NCBI GenBank assembly: GCA_016713535.1
Contig: JADJOY010000014.1
Span: 124,001 to 188,000 of the forward strand
Length of the DNA: 64,000 nt
From: Deltaproteobacteria bacterium
Lineage (GTDB): Bacteria; JADJOY01
Direction: 5' to 3'
The first letter of the stretch is position 1; each line of letters starts with the position of its first letter. Made by a program: the position numbers and the translations under genes. Shown here piece by piece: positions 9,286 to 17,285 of this stretch. The notes beneath the pieces are model-generated. The model had not been told where the DNA came from. It worked only from the letters and a program-made list of their open reading frames with translations, and ran no database searches.

Positions 9286-10558
9286 CTAGGACACCGCCCG
9301 GATCCGCGGGACCGGTCCCGGCGCCGGCACCGCGGTGACGGGCGCGCGCGCGCCGAGCGCCGTGAGCGCGCCGAGCACCTGGTCGACGGAGATGGCCTCG
9401 AGGCAGCGCGCGCGGGTGCAGGCGCTGTGGCGGTGGTTGGACGCGGACACGCACGGGCTGCACGCGAGCTGCGCGTAGAGGTTGGTCTGGCGCGGGCCGA
9501 GCGGGCCGTAGAGCGCGGGGGTCTCGGGGCCGAAGAGCGTCACGGTCGGCAGGCTGGTGAGGCTCGCGAAGTGCGCGGGGCCGCTGTCGTTGGTGACCAG
9601 CGCGGTCGCCAGCGTGAAGAGCGTCACCAGCTCGCGGATCGTGGTCTGGCCGGTGAGGTCGAGGAGCCGCGGCGACGGCACGCGCGCGCAGATCGCGTTG
9701 GCGGAGGGCCGGTCGCTGGGCGCGCCGATCAGCGCCACCAGCGCGGTGGGGTCGGCGAGCAGGCGCTCGGCGAGCGCCACGTAATGCTCGAACGGCCAGC
9801 GCCGGATCGGGATCAGCTCGCTCGCGTTGGGGTTGAGCAGATAGAGCGACTGCCCTGCGATCGGCGCGCCCGCGATCGCGTCGAGGCGCTCGCGCATCGC
9901 CTGCGCTTCGCTCGCGCGCGGCACGAAGCGCGGCAGGGTCAGCGGCAGGCTGGCGACGTCGCTCTTGACCATCGGCGCGTCGGTGGGGTCGTGGGCGAGC
10001 GCCTCGAGCAGGGTCAGGAACGAATGCGCGGTGTGCAGGTACGGGTTGTAGGCGACGCGGTGCGTGAGTAGATCGCCGCGGTAGAGCCCCTCGGTGTGGA
10101 AGCGGTGGAAGCCGACTCGCGCGCGCGCGCCGGAGAGGAACGCCAGGATCGCGGAGAAGCGCGCGAAGAACTCGAGGTCGAGGACCGCGTCGAAGGCGAG
10201 GGCGCGGACCCGGTGCAGCGCTGCGAGGGCGCTCGACGCGAATCGCCACGGGTTGCAGGTGGAGATCGTGAGCACGCGCTCGGGCGGGATCGCGCCGAGC
10301 AGCTCGACCACCTCGCGGCTCTCCTCGAACGTGAGCAGCCACACCTCGCAGTCGGGCCAGCGGCTGCGCGCCCGCTCGATGAGCGGGTGCAGGAGCACCA
10401 CGCTGCCGAGCTCGGGCAGCTTGAGGAGCAGGATTCGCCGCGGCGGCCAGGTGGCGACGCCGGGCGCGGGCCGCCGGCCGAGCTTCGCGATCCCGCTCAG
10501 CGCGGCGCACAGGCACGCCGACGACGCGATCGACGCGCCGGAAGAGATCGACGTTCAT
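9286..10558 (-). CDS. GT9 (heptosyltransferase-like) glycosyltransferase, one frame break near the start
   Basis: The start ATG at 10558 gives MNVDLFRRVDRVVGVP. A frame change near 10505 is needed to continue into RRILLLKLPELGSVV and the rest. From there on about 390 residues are intact: an N-terminal Rossmann domain, then NPNASE, RRWPFEHYVALAERLL and the GT9 signature LVTNDSGPAHFASLTSLPTVTLFGP. A C-terminal Cys cluster (CSPCV...CTRARCL) may bind a metal or form disulfides. By family it adds heptose or a related sugar from an activated donor; a GDP- or ADP-heptose is made by the operon at 20-23 kb. The break lies in otherwise conserved sequence and looks like an indel. Confidence 0.75.
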
Positions 10559-10724
10559 GCGCGGGGTCGGGCGATATCCGGGGCGCGCGTCGGGGAAACG
10601 GCGAACGAACGATATCACGAGCCCCGCCCGCGCCGCAGCGAGGCGGGCGTCGTTCCTTGACACCCTCGAAACGCCGTCGCTACCGTGAGCCGCGTCGTCC
10701 CCCGCCGCGCCGTACGACCCACCG

Positions 10725-11765
10725 TTGACGTCCATCCGCTTCAGCATCGTGGTGCCGGTGTTCGACGGTGCCGGCTTCGTGGGTGCGCTCCTCGACTCGA
10801 TGCCGTGCCCGCCGCCCGCGGGCTTCGAGCTGATCGTGGTCGACGATCATTCTCGCGACGACACGCTGGCGGTGCTCGATCGCCACCCGCTTCGCCCGTG
10901 GCTCCGGCTCTACCGCACGCCCGCCAACGCAGGCCCGGCGGCGGCGCGGAACATGGGTGCATCGCACGCGAGCGGCGCCCTCCTGCTCTTCTTCGACGCC
11001 GACGTCGTGTTGCTGCCGGACACGCTGGCGCGGGTCGAGCGATACGCCGACGCCCATCCGGAGGTGCGCTGCGCGAGCGGGCTCGACGCTCCCCGGAGCG
11101 CGGCGCCCGGCTGCGTGCCCGACTTCCACGCGCTGTGGGCGCATCACGCCCTCGACCGTCTGCCCGAAGGCGCGGTCGCGTCGGCGTGGAACCCGCGCAA
11201 CGGCCTCCTCGAGCGCGCGCTCTTCCACGACCTGGGCGGTTTCGACACCCGCTACCGCCGCGCGGACGTCGAGGACTACGCGCTGTCACGCAAGATCTCG
11301 GCGCACACCCCGATCCGCTTCACCCGCGCGCTCGAGGTGGCGCACCGCTTCGGCGGGCTGCGCACCAGCACCGCGGCCTTCTTCCGACGCTCGGCCTACT
11401 GGGTTCGGCTCGCCGCCGAGACCGGGCAGGTCGACCGCACCGGTCACACCCGTGTGGCGAACCTGCCGTCCGTGGCGTGCTCCGCGGCGATCGTCGCGGG
11501 GCTGGCGCTCGCGCCATTGCTGCCGACCGCGGCGCGAGCGATTCCGGCGCTCGTAGCCCTCCAGGCCCTCCTCAATGCCTCGCTTCTCCGGTTCTTCGTC
11601 GAGCGCGCCGGGCTGGCGCGCGGAGTCGCCTACCTCGGGCTCTTGATCCACTTCCAGGCGACGGCGGCGCTCGGCGCGGCGGTGGGCGCGGCGCAGGCGG
11701 GGCTCGACGCGTTGCGGGCGGCGCGTGCGCCCTCGGCTACCGCGGCGGCAGAGGGCGAGACGTGA
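10725..11765 (+). CDS. GT2 family glycosyltransferase with C-terminal membrane helices
   Basis: Encodes 346 residues from TTG 10725. The N-terminal GT-A domain shows SIVVPVFDGAGF, ELIVVDDHSRDD, NAGPAAARN and the DxD motif FFDADVVLL. ADVEDYALSRKI follows near residue 185, matching the ED motif of processive or rhamnosyl-type GT2 enzymes. Two or three hydrophobic segments after residue 245 anchor it in the membrane. Its stop (TGA 11763-11765) overlaps the GTG of the radical SAM gene, so the two are translationally coupled. Acceptor and donor are not predictable. Confidence 0.8.
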   Translation: MTSIRFSIVVPVFDGAGFVGALLDSMPCPPPAGFELIVVDDHSRDDTLAVLDRHPLRPWLRLYRTPANAGPAAARNMGASHASGALLLFFDADVVLLPDTLARVERYADAHPEVRCASGLDAPRSAAPGCVPDFHALWAHHALDRLPEGAVASAWNPRNGLLERALFHDLGGFDTRYRRADVEDYALSRKISAHTPIRFTRALEVAHRFGGLRTSTAAFFRRSAYWVRLAAETGQVDRTGHTRVANLPSVACSAAIVAGLALAPLLPTAARAIPALVALQALLNASLLRFFVERAGLARGVAYLGLLIHFQATAALGAAVGAAQAGLDALRAARAPSATAAAEGET

Positions 11766-12934
11766 AGGCCGGCGCCGCCCTCGACCGCTACGCGCACCTC
11801 GCGACCAGCTACCTCGCGTCGTCGCGGGTCTCGTACCTGATCCTGTACGTGACCTCGCGCTGCAACCTGCGCTGCAACATGTGCTTCTACGCCGACTCGC
11901 TGAACGCGCCGAGCGGCGACGGACTCACCCTCGACGAGCTGACGAAGGTGAGCCAGAGCCTACCCACGCTGATGCAGCTCACGCTCACCGGCGGCGAGCC
12001 CTTCCTGCGCGCCGACCTCGCCGAGGTGATCGAGGCCTTCTACGGGAACTCGGGGGTGCGCAGCTTCACGATCCCGACCAACGGTGCGTACGTCGAGGCG
12101 ATGGAGCAGGTCCTCGAGCGCACGCTCTCCTCGTGCCCCGCGGCGACCATCAAGCTCGGCCTCTCCCTCGACGGCCCCGAGGACCTCCACAACGAGATCC
12201 GCGGCTCGAAGCGCTCGTACGCGCAGGTGCGCGAGGCGCACGCGATGCTGCGCCGCCTGCAGCGTCGCCACCCCAACCTGATCGTCACGATGGCGGGCGT
12301 GATCTCCTCGTTCAACGTCCACCGCGCCCGCGAGCTGATCGACCTTTTCCTCACCGAGTTCCCGGCCGACGACCACACCCTCCAGCTCACCCGCGGCATC
12401 CCCAAGGACTCGGCCGCCAAGGACGTGAGCCCCGACGAATACGAGCGCTGTGTCGCGTACCTGGAGGAGCGCCGCGAGGAGGTCCGGCGCGCCGCCAACG
12501 CGCCCACCCACCGGATGGTGCGGAAGCTCACCACCCGCACCCGCCGCATCGTATCGAAGGCGGCGCGCACCAACGAGTTCCAGGTGCCGTGCGTCGCCGG
12601 CACGCGGCTCGCGATCCTCTACGACACCGGCGTGCTCGCGCCGTGCGAGATCCTCGCCACCTTGGACGTCGACCCCGCCGTCCGCGCGCGCCTGGGCGGC
12701 TTCACGTACGGCAACGTGCGCGACTTCGACTGCGACGTGCAGCGCGCGGTGTCGAGCCCGCTCGGCCGGGAGATCGCGCGCTGGATCGCGGACACCCGGT
12801 GCCGCTGCACCTTCGAGTGCGCGATCGTGGCGAGCATCTTCTACCAGCCTCGCGAGCTGCTCCGCACGCTCGCCACGCCGCTCGGGCCGGTCGCGCCAGG
12901 CGATGCGCCCGCGCCGCTCGCCGAGCCGTCGTGA
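11762..12934 (+). CDS. Radical SAM protein with C-terminal Cys cluster (SPASM/Twitch-like)
   Basis: Encodes 390 residues from GTG 11762, which overlaps the preceding stop. CNLRCNMC (residues about 36-43) is the C-x3-C-x2-C motif that binds the SAM-cleaving 4Fe-4S cluster. LTLTGGEPFL is the following GGE motif. C-terminal cysteines (PCVAG, PCEIL, FDCDV, RCRCTFEC) suggest an auxiliary cluster as in SPASM/Twitch proteins. Substrate unknown. Its place between a GT2 and a methyltransferase, all overlapping by 4 bp, implies a modification of a glycan or lipid carrier rather than a free-standing metabolic role. Confidence 0.8.
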   Translation: MKAGAALDRYAHLATSYLASSRVSYLILYVTSRCNLRCNMCFYADSLNAPSGDGLTLDELTKVSQSLPTLMQLTLTGGEPFLRADLAEVIEAFYGNSGVRSFTIPTNGAYVEAMEQVLERTLSSCPAATIKLGLSLDGPEDLHNEIRGSKRSYAQVREAHAMLRRLQRRHPNLIVTMAGVISSFNVHRARELIDLFLTEFPADDHTLQLTRGIPKDSAAKDVSPDEYERCVAYLEERREEVRRAANAPTHRMVRKLTTRTRRIVSKAARTNEFQVPCVAGTRLAILYDTGVLAPCEILATLDVDPAVRARLGGFTYGNVRDFDCDVQRAVSSPLGREIARWIADTRCRCTFECAIVASIFYQPRELLRTLATPLGPVAPGDAPAPLAEPS

Positions 12935-13734
12935 GCGCACCCGCGTCGTCCGTGCGAGGCGCGAATGAGGGGGCGCCGCGCTGGCCCAAGCGCCCGCCCG
13001 TGCTCACCGCCGAGCAGGCGCGCGCCCGCGAGGAGTTCGTGCGGGTGTGGCACGAGGTGATGCCGGCTCGGCTCGGCTTCATCGAGCGGTTCAACCAGGG
13101 CTTCGTGGCTCGACTGCCGGCGCGCGCCGGCGCGCGCACCCTGGAGGTGGGGCCGGGGCTCGGCGCGCAGGCGCGCTGGCGGGGCGCCGCGCTCGAGAGC
13201 TACGTGTGTCTCGAGGAGCGCGCGTCGTTCTGCGAGACCCTGCGCGGGTTCCTGCCGCGCGAGGCGGTGTTTCAGGGCGACATTCAAGAGCGCCAGCGCT
13301 GGCCCGACGGCGACTTCGAGCGGATCATCGCGATCCACATCCTCGAGCACTTGAAGGACCTGCCCGCCGCGCTCGCCGAGATCGACCGGCTGCTGGCACC
13401 CGACGGTTGCTTCGACGTGGTGGTGCCCACCGAGGGCGGGCTCGCCTACGCGCTCGGTCGCAAGCTCTCGGCCGAGCGGCTCTTCCGCAAGCGCTTCCGC
13501 ATGGACTACACGCCCATCCGCCAGAACGAGCACGTGAGCACCTACACCGAGATCGCCGCCGAGCTGACCCGCGTGTTCCGCGTCGAGCGGCGCGTCTTCT
13601 ACCCGCTCGCCGTGCCGATCGCCACGCTCAACCTCTTCGTGGGCTACCGGCTGCGACGGAAGTTCCCCGGGGGGCTGTTCCAGCCCGCTGCGTCATCGCG
13701 GGGGCTTTCCAAGCCCCCGCCCCGTCCGGAGTGA
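12931..13734 (+). CDS. Class I SAM-dependent methyltransferase
   Basis: Encodes 267 residues from GTG 12931 (GTGA overlap with the previous stop). Motif I is TLEVGPGLGAQ (residues about 70), followed by AVFQGDIQE and the post-motif II HILEHLKDLPAALAEIDRLL typical of the Methyltransf_11/25 group. It forms a three-gene coupled cassette with the GT2 and radical SAM genes, so it probably methylates the same product. The last 15-20 residues (AASSRGLSKPPPRPE) are encoded by an intergenic-type hairpin region, so the native C-terminus may have been extended by a repeat. Confidence 0.8.
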   Translation: MSAPASSVRGANEGAPRWPKRPPVLTAEQARAREEFVRVWHEVMPARLGFIERFNQGFVARLPARAGARTLEVGPGLGAQARWRGAALESYVCLEERASFCETLRGFLPREAVFQGDIQERQRWPDGDFERIIAIHILEHLKDLPAALAEIDRLLAPDGCFDVVVPTEGGLAYALGRKLSAERLFRKRFRMDYTPIRQNEHVSTYTEIAAELTRVFRVERRVFYPLAVPIATLNLFVGYRLRRKFPGGLFQPAASSRGLSKPPPRPE

Positions 13735-13746
13735 ATCCGGACGGGG
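13720..13746. terminator. Strong inverted repeat at the end of the methyltransferase gene
   Basis: Perfect 11-bp arms CCCCGTCCGGA/TCCGGACGGGG with the 5-base loop GTGAA, which holds the TGA stop of the methyltransferase. There is no T-tract, so it may act as an mRNA 3' stabiliser or terminator, or be another repeat type. Confidence 0.5.
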
Positions 13747-13854
13747 CCCCACCCCAAATCCGGCGCGGCAACGCGCCGCGCGCCGCTGGCCGATCATCAC
13801 GGCCGGTCGAGGGCGAAGCCGGGATCCGGCGGCTGTTCCAGCCCCCCGCCCGCC

Positions 13855-13877
13855 GGAGGGTCGCGCGTTGCGCGACC
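13855..13877 (+). repeat. REP hairpin, GGAG head
   Basis: GGAG head, perfect 8-bp arms GGTCGCGC/GCGCGACC, loop GTT. Confidence 0.75.
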
Positions 13878-14020
13878 GCCGATACGCTCCGGCGTTGCAT
13901 CGCCGCTCCGGTGGATTGCTGTACGCAGGCCACCCCCGAGGCTCTCGCTTCGCTCGTGGCGTCGCGTTGAGGCTGCGAATCGGTCCATCGGGGTCGCTCA
14001 TGGAGGCCGCGTGGGCCCGG

Positions 14021-14048
14021 CGACGGGGGACGGAACCCCCGTCGCAAC
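14021..14048 (-). repeat. REP hairpin, longer variant, minus orientation, degenerate head
   Basis: Minus strand: head GTTG (GTAG changed), 9-bp arms CGACGGGGG/CCCCCGTCG, 6-base loop. Nearly identical to 25916-25943 and paired with 14059-14086. Confidence 0.7.
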
Positions 14049-14058
14049 GATGGTCTTC

Positions 14059-14086
14059 GTAGCGCGGGGGGCTCCGTCCCCCCGCG
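14059..14086 (+). repeat. REP hairpin, longer variant, GTAG head
   Basis: GTAG head, 9-bp arms CGCGGGGGG/CCCCCCGCG, loop CTCCGT. It lies 10 bp from its minus-strand partner 14021-14048, the typical BIME layout. Confidence 0.75.
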
Positions 14087-14253
14087 GGGAGTTGAGCGCG
14101 CCCACCCCTTCCTCCTACGATGAGCGCCACCCCCCGTTCGCTCGACCCGCACCCCATCCCTCGCGTGCAACGACCCCTCGTCCGTGACCGTGGCGCCCTG
14201 CGCCCTGCTCGGTCCGGGGTCGCCCGCGGGGCACAGGGGACCGGGGGGATCGC

Positions 14254-14988
14254 GTGAGCAGCGCCGACGGCAACGGCCATGAGCCCAGCGCTCGGGTGAA
14301 GCTCTTCGCCGACGCGGGCGGCCTCGACGCGCTTCGCGCCGTCAAGGACCACCCGCGGATCGAGGGCTTCACCACCAACCCCACGCTGATCCGCGGCGCC
14401 GGCGTGACGACCTACGAGGCGTTCGGCCGCGCGGTGCTGGAGATGATCCCGGATCGGCCGGTCTCGGTGGGCGTGGTGAGCGACGACCTCGCCGAGATGG
14501 AGCGTCAGGCGCGGCGGATCTCGTCGTGGGGCTCGAACGTGTACGTGAAGATCCCGGTCACCAACACCCGCGGCGAGCGCTGCGACGCGGTCGTCGAGCG
14601 GCTCAGCGCCGATGGCGTGCGCCTCAACGTGACGGCGGTGATGACGGTCGAGCAGGTGCGCTGGATCCTCGACTCGCTGGCGCCGAGCGTGCCGTGCTTC
14701 GTGTCGATCTTCGCGGGGCGGATCGCCGACACCGGACGCGACCCGGTGCCGCTGGTGCGCGACGCGGCGAACCTCGTGAACGGCCGCGCCGAGGTCGCGC
14801 TGATCTGGGCGAGCCCGCGCGAGATCCTCAACGTGAGCCAGGCGGAGGCGGCGGGGTGTCACGTCATCACGCTCACGCCCGACCTGATCGCCAAGCTCGC
14901 GCTGGCGGGCAAGGACCTGGAGCGGTTCTCCCTCGAGACCGTGCAGATGTTCCACCGCGACGCGCTCGCCGCCGGATTCGAGATCTGA
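14254..14988 (+). CDS. Transaldolase (TalB/FSA-type small class)
   Basis: Encodes 244 residues from GTG 14254. VKLFADAGGLDALRAV, EGFTTNPTLIRGAG and the Schiff-base lysine in NVYVKIPVTNTRGE (Lys99) identify the transaldolase/fructose-6-phosphate aldolase family. The reaction exchanges a dihydroxyacetone unit between sedoheptulose-7-P, glyceraldehyde-3-P, erythrose-4-P and fructose-6-P. At 244 residues it is the short form, common in polysaccharide clusters. Sedoheptulose-7-P is the substrate of GmhA encoded at 20735, so this enzyme may balance the heptose precursor pool. It is followed at once by a GT-C gene. Confidence 0.85.
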   Translation: MSSADGNGHEPSARVKLFADAGGLDALRAVKDHPRIEGFTTNPTLIRGAGVTTYEAFGRAVLEMIPDRPVSVGVVSDDLAEMERQARRISSWGSNVYVKIPVTNTRGERCDAVVERLSADGVRLNVTAVMTVEQVRWILDSLAPSVPCFVSIFAGRIADTGRDPVPLVRDAANLVNGRAEVALIWASPREILNVSQAEAAGCHVITLTPDLIAKLALAGKDLERFSLETVQMFHRDALAAGFEI

Positions 14989-15068
14989 CGCCCGCGCCCC
15001 CGTTCCTCGGCGCGTGGCGACGCGCCGTCTGGTTCTTCGCCTCGCCGCGTCGCCGGCTCGCGAGCGCG

Positions 15069-17147
15069 ATGGCGCTCGCGTTCGTGGTCACGCTCGCGCG
15101 TACCAGCTTCCAGCCCGAGCTCTTCCGCTACTCGTTCGACTCGGGGCAGGAGCTCTCGCACGCCCTCGACATCATCGAGGGGCGCCACTACCCGACGGTC
15201 GGGATGTCGATCGGCGGCCAGTCGGTGAGCGTCGGGCCGTTCGTCTACTACCTGATGGTCCCCGCCGTGGCGGTGGGGCGCTCGGCGGGCGCGGTGGCGG
15301 TGTGGTTCGGGGTCCTCGCGGGGCTCGCCAGCGCGCTCCTGGTGTGGCTCGGGTGGCGCTACCTGAGCCCTGCGACCGGCGTGCTGGCGGGGCTCGTGCA
15401 CGCGCTCAGCGCGACCACCCTGGAGTGGTCCGTCTTCGTCATCAACGCGGGGGCCCTGCCGCTCTTCTCGGTGCTGACGCTGATCGCGGTGACCAAGGCG
15501 ATCGAGCGCCCGGCGGCGTGGGCGCTGCTCGCGGGCGTCGCGATCGGCCTCGCCACCCAGTGCCACCCGGCCACGGTCGCGTTCCTGCCCATGCTGCCGC
15601 TCGGCGCGTGGCTCGCGCGCCGGCGCTGGCCATGGCACGGCTGGCTCACCTACGGCGCCGGCGTGGCGGTCACCTACTTCTCGTGGATCCGCTTCGAGAT
15701 GGGGAGCGGCTACGCCCAGCTCCGCTCGCTGCTCCGGATCGCCGGCAACCGCCGCTACGAGGGTGTGCGCTACGTGAGCTCGCACTCCTTCGCCGACCTG
15801 CTCGCCGATGTCAGCTCGCCCGTCGCGATCCATCGCTGGGGTGTTCTGGCGGGTCTGGTGGCGCTCGGTGTGTGCGCCGCGCTGGTGTGGCGGCGCCGGC
15901 GCGCCGACGCCGAGGTGGGCCGGGCGTGGGACCTGCTCGCCGCGTGCCTGGCCGCGGTGCTGGCGTGGGTGCCGTTCACGTGGGGGATCGCGGCTCACAG
16001 CGCGAGCTTCGACGGCCCCGAGTACACGCGCTTCTTCCTGCCGGTGCTCCCGGTCGCGTGCCTGGTGGCGGCGTGTGGCTTCACCGCGCCAGCGCTGTTG
16101 TGGCGCGCAGCGGCGTGGCGGCCATGCGCGCGGCCGTGGCTCGAGCGCTGGGCGCCGCGGTTGGTGACGGCGCTCGGCGCCGCAGGGGTGATCGGTGGCG
16201 CCACGTTCGCGCTCGGCTGGGCAGGCGAGGGCGCGCGACCGTTCTGGGTGACTCCCGGCTTCCCGCCGCCCGACCTCTCGATCGAGCGCCAGATCCTCGC
16301 CTACGTGAAGCGACTCGAGGCGCGGATCCTGAAGGACCTCGACGGACGTTTCCCCGACGAGCTGGCGTTCGTCGGTACCCAGAACCTGGTGTTCCCCGAG
16401 GAAGACCAGATGACGCTGCTCGCGATCGAGCCGCTGCTCAGGCTCGAGGCGATGAAGCGCACCGTGAAGCGTCACGGCGCTCCGCCGAGCCCTCCCCCAT
16501 TCCTGACCGTGGTGACCGGTACCGGCTGTGGGCGTCCGCCGGCGACGATCGCGCCGCCCACCGATCCGGTCGAGCGCGCCCGTGTCCTCACGTTCGACGA
16601 CTGTGGATCGTTCGACGCGTGGCTGAGCGCCGAGCGCCGCGCCTGCAACGCGCGCGGCCAGCCGACCTGGGTGCTGCAGGGCAACCTGCGCGGCTCGAGC
16701 GGGCCGCGCCCGTGCGCGCGGCCCTCGCCGAACGGGGGCTACGCGCTCGACACCCTGGACCCGAGTGGGTTGGTGGAGCTGGCCCGCAAGGATGGCGACG
16801 CTCTCGATCGGGCCGATCTCGTGCGGATGGTGGCCGAGCGCGGGACGGCGGCGAGCGGCGCGCTCGCCGGTCTGGCGGCGCTGGCGGCTGATGCCGCCCC
16901 GGAGGTGCGGGGGGCGGCGCTGTGGGCGATGGCGCGAGTCGCACCGGCGGAGCCGCGTGTGGCGAGCGCGCTGATCGCGGCCCTCGACGACGGCGAGCGC
17001 ACGGTTCGCGAGGCGGCGCTCTACGCGATCGGCGCGGCGTCGGTGGTGTCCGCGCGAGACGCGGCCGCCGCGCACGCCCAGGACCCCGACCCCGCGACGC
17101 GAGACGCCGCCCGCTGGGCCGTGGCCCAGCTCACCCCGCCGTCGTGA
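15069..17147 (+). CDS. GT-C-type membrane glycosyltransferase with C-terminal HEAT-like repeats
   Basis: Hydrophobic helices fill about residues 1-390. The first loop holds RYSFDSGQELSH, the expected acidic site of GT-C enzymes. A soluble region with Cys pairs follows (GTGCGRPP, DDCGSF, RACNARG, PRPCARP). The last 130 residues are Ala-rich HEAT/PBS-lyase-like repeats (GALAGLAALAADAAPEVRGA, VREAALYAIGAA, TRDAARWAVAQL). The first ATG in frame is 15069. Membrane sequence begins earlier (VWFFASPRRRLASAM), and a CTG at 14985 overlaps the transaldolase stop, so the real start may be upstream and non-canonical. HEAT repeats on such an enzyme are unusual and suggest a protein partner. Confidence 0.7.
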   Translation: MALAFVVTLARTSFQPELFRYSFDSGQELSHALDIIEGRHYPTVGMSIGGQSVSVGPFVYYLMVPAVAVGRSAGAVAVWFGVLAGLASALLVWLGWRYLSPATGVLAGLVHALSATTLEWSVFVINAGALPLFSVLTLIAVTKAIERPAAWALLAGVAIGLATQCHPATVAFLPMLPLGAWLARRRWPWHGWLTYGAGVAVTYFSWIRFEMGSGYAQLRSLLRIAGNRRYEGVRYVSSHSFADLLADVSSPVAIHRWGVLAGLVALGVCAALVWRRRRADAEVGRAWDLLAACLAAVLAWVPFTWGIAAHSASFDGPEYTRFFLPVLPVACLVAACGFTAPALLWRAAAWRPCARPWLERWAPRLVTALGAAGVIGGATFALGWAGEGARPFWVTPGFPPPDLSIERQILAYVKRLEARILKDLDGRFPDELAFVGTQNLVFPEEDQMTLLAIEPLLRLEAMKRTVKRHGAPPSPPPFLTVVTGTGCGRPPATIAPPTDPVERARVLTFDDCGSFDAWLSAERRACNARGQPTWVLQGNLRGSSGPRPCARPSPNGGYALDTLDPSGLVELARKDGDALDRADLVRMVAERGTAASGALAGLAALAADAAPEVRGAALWAMARVAPAEPRVASALIAALDDGERTVREAALYAIGAASVVSARDAAAAHAQDPDPATRDAARWAVAQLTPPS

Positions 17148-17167
17148 GACCACTGCGCTGACTCGAC

Positions 17168-17191
17168 GGGCGACCTCACGGTCGCCCCTAC
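17168..17191 (-). repeat. REP hairpin, GTAG head, minus orientation
   Basis: Minus strand: GTAG head, perfect 8-bp arms GGGCGACC/GGTCGCCC, loop GTGA. It lies between the two convergent genes ending at 17147 and 17286, with no partner nearby. Confidence 0.75.
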
Positions 17192-17285
17192 ACACCCACG
17201 CGATCGGCCACTCAGGACGGCGGGAGCGTAGGGGCTAGCGTGAGCTCGCCCGGGCCGACCCACGGCGTTCCCATCGCCGTACGGC

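Larger units (their letters stand above)
13735..14253. other. Intergenic region between methyltransferase and transaldolase, repeat-rich
   Basis: No supported gene. It contains three REP-type hairpins (13855, 14021, 14059) and GC-rich partial copies of the hairpin overlapping the methyltransferase 3' end (near 13828-13852). The transaldolase is likely transcribed from its own promoter here, though I see no clear -35/-10 pair. Confidence 0.5.

Noticed and set aside
14859-17195. 778-codon open frame on the minus strand
   Set aside because: It is antisense to the GT-C gene, rich in Arg/Gly/Pro/His, with no recognisable domain. Such frames are expected at this GC.
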